Below are positions 35,361 to 40,763 of a stretch of 40,763 nt of DNA, piece after piece. The notes beneath the pieces are model-generated. The model ran no database searches, was not told the origin of the DNA, and saw only the letters and a program-made list of their open reading frames with translations. The stretch is from positions 2,101 through 42,863 of the forward strand of contig BEXV01003391.1 of NCBI GenBank assembly GCA_003118195.1. Reading direction: 5' to 3'. How positions within the stretch are numbered: the stretch's first letter is position 1; each line of letters starts with the position of its first letter. Origin of the DNA: Hemicentrotus pulcherrimus. Its lineage: Eukaryota > Echinodermata > Echinoidea > Camarodonta > Strongylocentrotidae. A program made the translations under genes and the position numbers.

Positions 35361-37336
35361 TAGTGCACATTTGGTGGGATGCGAGCCCTTATTGCAGTCA
35401 ACCATGTTTCCGATAGACAGATGCTCCGTCGACAAATAACCCCTTAGTTTCACTCTTTCACATGTCAATCAATGTGTAATCATTTATTACGCCAGATTTG
35501 CTTTAAAACCACACCGAGTTTCCCAAGATTGTGCGGCCATGCGCTGACCAATACATAACAAATGATAATTTATCATATTATATAGCTGCATTTATTTGTA
35601 ATAGGCTAAATCGAATATCTGTCGCTATGGTAAAAGACAATTATATCGATCTTCAAAAGCGGTACGTTATTTCACTTATTAAAACATGATCTGCTTGCAT
35701 ATATGAATATTCTCGTGCTCTCAAATAAGAATTGTCAAATTTGCAAACGTTAAAGATACGCGAAGTTTGGTTTCTTAGGATGCCAGTAATTCCGTATGGA
35801 CAGTTGGTTATCACTGTCACTTACTGAGGGAGGAAGGAGCGGTGGGGTGTCAGCCCGCCCACCCCCCGCCCCGTGTTAGTTTAAATACCGCTGTTCACCT
35901 AATAGACTCCACATTAGAACAGACGGTGATTGTGTACATTGTTATTAATTTCAACGGCCAGTATTTAAGTAACTGACTTTAATTCTAAAACGGGTAAAAA
36001 AAATATAGGCAATCTAATTGGTCAAATGACACCACGTTACTATGCACCATTCTTTCCCACCTCGCCTACCGTTGAAAAGGTGATAACTCACATATATTCC
36101 AAATATAATAACTTGATAATACGAAAAGTTGATTTTGATAAAATGTAATGCATTTTAATCACGCATAACTGAAATAATCTTAAAATCAAATTAGTATCAA
36201 AGATGTGTTGCTAATCATATCAATACCGGTTTCGTCCACTAACATTAAAAGAAGCCAGTAGTTTCACCTCATCAAAGATGTCAAGTTAGCCTGTATTTTG
36301 TTTCAGTTTATACACAGCCGCTGAGGCAAGATGTACGTCTTTACAAGCTGCAAACCTATTACGTTCAACCAAGATGGCAGTTGTTTTCTTTCCTCTTTGA
36401 CACTTATTCTAGGGAGTATTACTCTGAACCACACTGATGGCACCACCGACTGTCCCGTTTAGTAATTATTTAAAAGAGTGAAGCGCAAGCCCCACAAGGG
36501 GGCATTTTTAGATGTAACGAATTAGAGTAAGAAAGAACAAATTAAAGAAAATATATATAGGTGCGTGGTTATTCCAGAAATATTTTTTAAAAAAGGATTA
36601 TTCCACAGTGTCTTGAATTTTATCCGAGCAAATCAAAAAGTGTTGAATTCCCTCAATATCAATATCAATGTTACCTTTTTTTTCTTTCACAATATTTGAG
36701 GAAACAAAACATGGTCATATCATAAAATAAAATGCTGCAAAAGAGATTTAAGCAATTCACATTAAAAAATCAGCAATTTTATTTATTTGTTTTAATCTTT
36801 AAATTTTCTTTCAACCCCTTACGATGATACCAATCACTACAACACATAATTAAAGGGGAATCAACCTCAACCTCAACGTTAATTTTCAGTTTGTAGGCCG
36901 TGTAACACATAATCTGAAAAAATATAAAACATCAAACAATTGACGAAAGGGAGAACGTAACTCTTCTCAAAATCCTTCGTCTTTCGCGGCTCTGAGACTC
37001 ATGGATTCGACCGCTATTGTTTACGTACGTTTCCCTGCTTTAAACTGTGAAATGATCACTGCAGATCACATCGTTTTCACTGTCGTACTTGCACTTTTTG
37101 TCCGGAAATGTCTCCACCTTCACAGCTGCTATCTATAGCTTGAATATTTCATTGCAATTGTGTTTGTGTGACAACCGATGAAGCGCTTTCCCCTCGGTTT
37201 TCCAGAAATACAACCATACACTTGGCAGTACTTAATGTTAGACGTATTATATCATATCATGCGCGCGCCGCGCTACATCGGTTCTCCTTGCGATACGTCA
37301 CAACCCGGAATTATTTAAGGGAAAATTTCTACAGAA

Positions 37337-37423
37337 TGGTGGCGCCATTTTTTTCATGATTCATGGTGATACATGTATTCTCGAGTTAGTTTCGTCTCCT
37401 AATAGACTATTCCATTCATGCCA
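37337..37423. repeat. Dispersed block shared with 22865-22982
   Basis: Same starting (ggtggcgccattttt) and ending (gttagtttcgtctcctaata) sequence as the copy downstream of gene B, in the same orientation. It lies about 1.3 kb beyond the gene C stop. Confidence 0.7.
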
Positions 37424-38272
37424 CAGCTGATTAACAAAGAATATGTCCAAGAATATGATGGCTTGAAAGCACAATAGAATGTACAAATATCATATTCTAT
37501 GTCCTATTGATGTTTCAATAAACAAATTGCCTAAAAGGTTTTGTTCAGGTGAAGATAACAAAAAAATCAATATGTGAACTTTCTAACTCCTTTTTAAATT
37601 CAGTTTTTGTATATCTTATCCTAACTGTCCCATGCAAAGGCGATGTTCCTTAAAAGCACTCATATTTCAATATGTCGATAATTCTGACAAGTTGGGAACA
37701 TAAAAAATACCAATTGAGAAAACAAACAAAGAAACAAGATATTCCAATATTTACATATAAATGAAAATGTGCATTGACAAACTGCAAATTTCCATTGAAC
37801 TCATCAAAGCATCAAATGATATATTCAATACACTATTGCATGGCCTATAGACCTCATGTTCCGATAATATAATACGCCAATGAAAATATTATTTGGACAA
37901 CATTATTTGTACTCCTTCAATTTTCAGTAAAAGATGTACAAGAAATATTGTGTTATATACATATATTTATATAATATATAAACATATATATAAAACACAA
38001 TTGTTTAGCATAATTTTGTTCATATATTATATATAAACACAATTATACTGAAAATGAATGAACTTAGTTGACAGTAATGTTTACACTTTGCAACATGTCA
38101 AGGATGAATTACAAAAAAAAAGGAACAATATCGCGAAGACTAGAAATCAGGCCCAGGGCGATCCTACATGTACCATCTAGTGTCCAGAAATCATGTTCGG
38201 ATTAAGTAAGATGTCATTGTAATGTTTGCTATTTTAACAAAATGATGGACAGAGGCATTGAATTGACTTGCG

Positions 38273-38278
38273 TTTATT
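38273..38278 (-). promoter_or_regulatory. Candidate polyadenylation signal of gene C
   Basis: AATAAA on the minus strand, about 405 nt beyond the gene C stop, at a distance comparable to that in gene B. Confidence 0.3.
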
Positions 38279-38682
38279 TTTCGAAAGTATGTGGCGTTTA
38301 AAGATTTGAATTGATTTTGATTTTGATATATCTATGGATTGGATTGCCCTTGTCAAGTAAAGGTGGTATTTTTTTTTCAAAGGGGTCTGAGCCACATATT
38401 GAAAAGAAACATATACCCCAACAAATTTATACTAATAATAAGCGATAAAAAATATAAATCATGCGAATATTAATAATGTAGCTGCCATATTACAGCAAAA
38501 CAACGAACAAAAGAATGATAATCGAAACTAAACAAACTAAAACTGGTTAATGGAAGCGAACAAAAAATCAAAATAAGCACAAATGTAAGGTATATATGAA
38601 GCAGAACCACAAATCGACCTGGTATCATTTTGCTTGATAATATTTTAACGGTAACATTCACCAAATGACCTGACAATTGAAA

Positions 38683-38956
38683 TCATAATTCAAGATGATC
38701 ATCACTTTTAGTCTTGTCAGTAGATGGCGTGCTCTCAATTGTTTCATCTGTAGAGATTGCGTTGTCGTTTGTAAGATCATTGATGTTATCATTGTTGGAC
38801 TCTTTCTTCCTTTCGTCTATTTCTTCATCATCTGCTTCATTTGGGATGTCGTCTTCTTCCTTTCTGTCGTTCTCATCGACGTCCGTTTCGTTTTCTGACT
38901 CTGCGGTTTCATTATCTTCAGTTGGTTTGAATCGACGCGCATGAAACTCCATTTGC
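38683..38956 (-). CDS. P4HTM-like: Last exon of a third P4HTM-like gene (gene C), 3'-partial view
   Basis: This is the minus-strand terminal exon, with acceptor after attattttag, phase 2 entry as in gene B exon 9, and stop at 38683-38685. It encodes about 90 residues of an Asp/Glu/Asn-rich tail that differs from the gene B tail at about 13 positions and lacks four residues (KGHI) near the end. Flanking intron and 3' sequence are also homologous to gene B, so this is a segmental duplicate rather than a retrocopy. The catalytic exons would lie beyond the right edge. Whether the full gene is intact cannot be seen. A frame this long with preserved acceptor and stop argues against an old pseudogene exon. 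Confidence 0.85.
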
Positions 38957-40763
38957 CTAAAATAATCAAGAAGGAAAATGACAAATTAGGATATGAAGGT
39001 TCTCAACACTGAATAGCTACTTGGAATAACGATTGAATAAAAATCTGAGAATGAAAGTTCAAAACTTGATTGCTGTTTGAATGTATTCTATTGACTATTG
39101 ACGCTTTATGACATTTTTATACATTAAAGAGTCTCCATTTTTTGCTTTTATTATTGCTAAAGGGGCTTTCACACCGGGCCTTGCGAAGAGTTGCGTAGTG
39201 TTGCGTACGCAACCCTACGCCGGCCTACGTAAATGAATGCTGAGGGACGCAAATGGGTACACAAAAATGGACGCAAAAATTTAACATGTTTAATAATTTT
39301 CTAGACACTTTACGTAGAAAGTACTCAATTTGTACGCAAGTCTACGCAACACTACGCTACTGTACGCAATGCTTACGCAATAGTACGCTACTCTACGCCA
39401 GTCCGACTACAGCACACAAGACGATTTTGATGGTGAATGACTGTTTATATGGGTTATATTAACTGGGAATCATAAGAACTTTTTCATCAGTGTTTCAGGG
39501 TGATGAAAGACTGTTGTTATTGTGATTTTTTAACTCACGATAACATACATCCTGTAATAATGTCCATGTGTAATAACATGTCAAAGTCTTGTTAAATTAC
39601 ACACTTTAGTTTTAAGAGTGTCAGCAGGAGTTTATTGTCAGTTCTTAGGCTGTTTTTATCATTATACTAGTAATCATTACTTCACGATCCAGTTAAAGTA
39701 ATGTAATTTGTTTTAGTAATTTTAATTTAAACTTCACAGTTTAAATTTCGCAGTATTAGCTGGAGTAAAGTTTTTTTTTCCGACAGTCATTAGTACTGAA
39801 TTTTTAACTTCATGATAAAGTTATACGGTAGTTCTGATCATGTCTAATAACATGTAAAAGTCTTTTAAATGTCACAGTTTTTGCGGGAGTTTTTCAAACT
39901 AATATTATTATAGTATTCTTTACCTCATGATATAGTAATAGTTGTGAAACAACATGCAGAAGTTTTTGTAAATCCAGAGTGTCAGCATTAGTTCTTGTGT
40001 GCTTGTAACAGTACATTTTCTGTATACATGTGTGCGTTCTCACATTTATTCTTTTCGTGAAGAAAAAGTGTTTGTTTCTTTCACTTTGTTTTGTATTCTT
40101 GCTTATAGATTTCAGACTGACATGTTTTGTTTTGATATGGTTTATTCAATTTGTGAGTTTGACATCTCAGGCTGTTGAAATAAACAAAAAGAGATAAGAT
40201 TCACAAACTGATGCCGCAGGCGAAATGATGTTTTGTGTATTATGTTATTTTGCATTTTTATACGTCGCTTTCGCACACAGTATTAAGCAACCGTACGCAA
40301 CCGTAAGCAATCCTACGACGGGCCTACGTAAGCGTACGCAACCCTACACCTGCCATACACAAGCGTACGCGTATGTACAGAAATTGCATACGCCGTAACT
40401 ACGCAGTGCTACGCACAGGGTACGTAACCATACGCCATCATACGCCAGCCTACGCAGGGACTACACCGAAGCATCATCTTTGTTATGAATACGCAGCCTA
40501 AATTCGGCGTACTCGGCACGCCAAATTCAGGCTGATCCGGTGTGAAAGGGGCTTAACTGTATAATTATTAGCAAATCTACTTTATAATATATTCATGCAA
40601 TTTCATATGATTTCATGTTTTTAGATTTACATTACAAATCAATTACTTTTATTTAACTTTTGCAATGCAAAAGTGTGATTATTTCCAGCTTTCAAATTGT
40701 ATTTTGAATCACATGGTATTGGAGATCAGAATGACTTGAGACTCAACTTTTTTCTTCTTCTTC
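38957..40763 (-). other. Gene C last intron, runs off the window
   Basis: Homologous to gene B intron 8 on both sides of a 1.39-kb transposon: 38957-39160 matches the part next to exon 9, and about 40557-40763 matches the part toward exon 8. The donor is outside the window. Confidence 0.75.
39161..40553. mobile_element. TAA-flanked DNA transposon (Harbinger-like target), non-autonomous
   Basis: Ends AGGGGCTTTCACACCGG and, in reverse, AGCCCCTTTCACACCGG match at 14 of 17 positions. TAA at 39158-39160 and 40554-40556 is the target duplication. Removing the element and one TAA restores a match to the gene B intron at 24303-24317. Subterminal zones (39181-39400 and 40262-40460) are packed with TACGCAA and CTACGC words in both orientations. 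The centre (about 39530-40000) holds degenerate 150-200-nt tandem units containing AACATG and GTCAGCA-type words. There is no transposase frame. A 3-nt TWA target is the known PIF/Harbinger signature; the family call is inference. Confidence 0.8.

Larger units (their letters stand above)
34087..38682. other. Intergenic region between genes B and C
   Basis: It holds the 5' flank of gene B and the 3' flank of gene C. Contents: a GACA-type microsatellite (34481-34547), the second palindromic mariner-like element (34695-35360), a GC-rich patch near 35820-35875 and a dispersed block at 37337-37423. From about 38385 the sequence is homologous to the gene B 3' flank. I see no gene. Confidence 0.7.

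Noticed and set aside
1..40763. tRNA or rRNA genes, CRISPR arrays, retroelement or viral coding frames
   Set aside because: None was seen on either strand; no reverse transcriptase or transposase motif was found in any frame examined.

Overview
This is a eukaryotic, AT-rich, intron-rich and transposon-rich window. The protein content is one gene family: transmembrane prolyl 4-hydroxylase (P4HTM-like), Fe(II)/2-oxoglutarate dioxygenases with an EF-hand pair in front of the catalytic domain. The animal-type protein, 0.4-5 kb GT-AG introns, many short palindromic DNA transposons (MITEs) and long CT/GA/ACT microsatellites suggest a marine invertebrate. An echinoderm such as a sea urchin is my best guess, but it is not proven by the sequence.

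Layout. 1-4151: 5' flank with simple repeats and no gene. 4152-20915 (+): complete nine-exon P4HTM-like gene A (508 aa). 20916-23767: tail-to-tail intergenic region with repeats. 23768-34086 (-): complete nine-exon P4HTM-like gene B (552 aa), with one 429-nt assembly gap inside its intron 7. 34087-38682: intergenic, holding a large palindromic mariner-like element. 38683-40763 (-): last exon and part of the last intron of a third copy, gene C, which runs off the right edge; a 1.39-kb DNA transposon sits in that intron.

A and B share all eight intron positions and phases (0,1,2,0,2,0,1,2), so they are paralogues. B and C share near-identical acidic tail exons plus flanking intron and 3' DNA, so they come from a more recent tandem segmental duplication. 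A and B both keep the iron ligands His-X-Asp and His, and the 2-oxoglutarate-binding Lys, so both look enzymatically competent. They differ mainly in their N-terminal leaders, EF-hand loops and C-terminal tails.

The rest is mobile and simple DNA: a GC-rich inverted-terminal-repeat element with a mariner-type MITE nested in it, three copies of a TTAA-flanked MITE family around gene A, a palindromic TA-flanked family (two copies), and a TAA-flanked element in gene C whose unoccupied site survives in gene B. All exon models were derived by hand from splice signals, reading frame and paralogue comparison; no searches were run.
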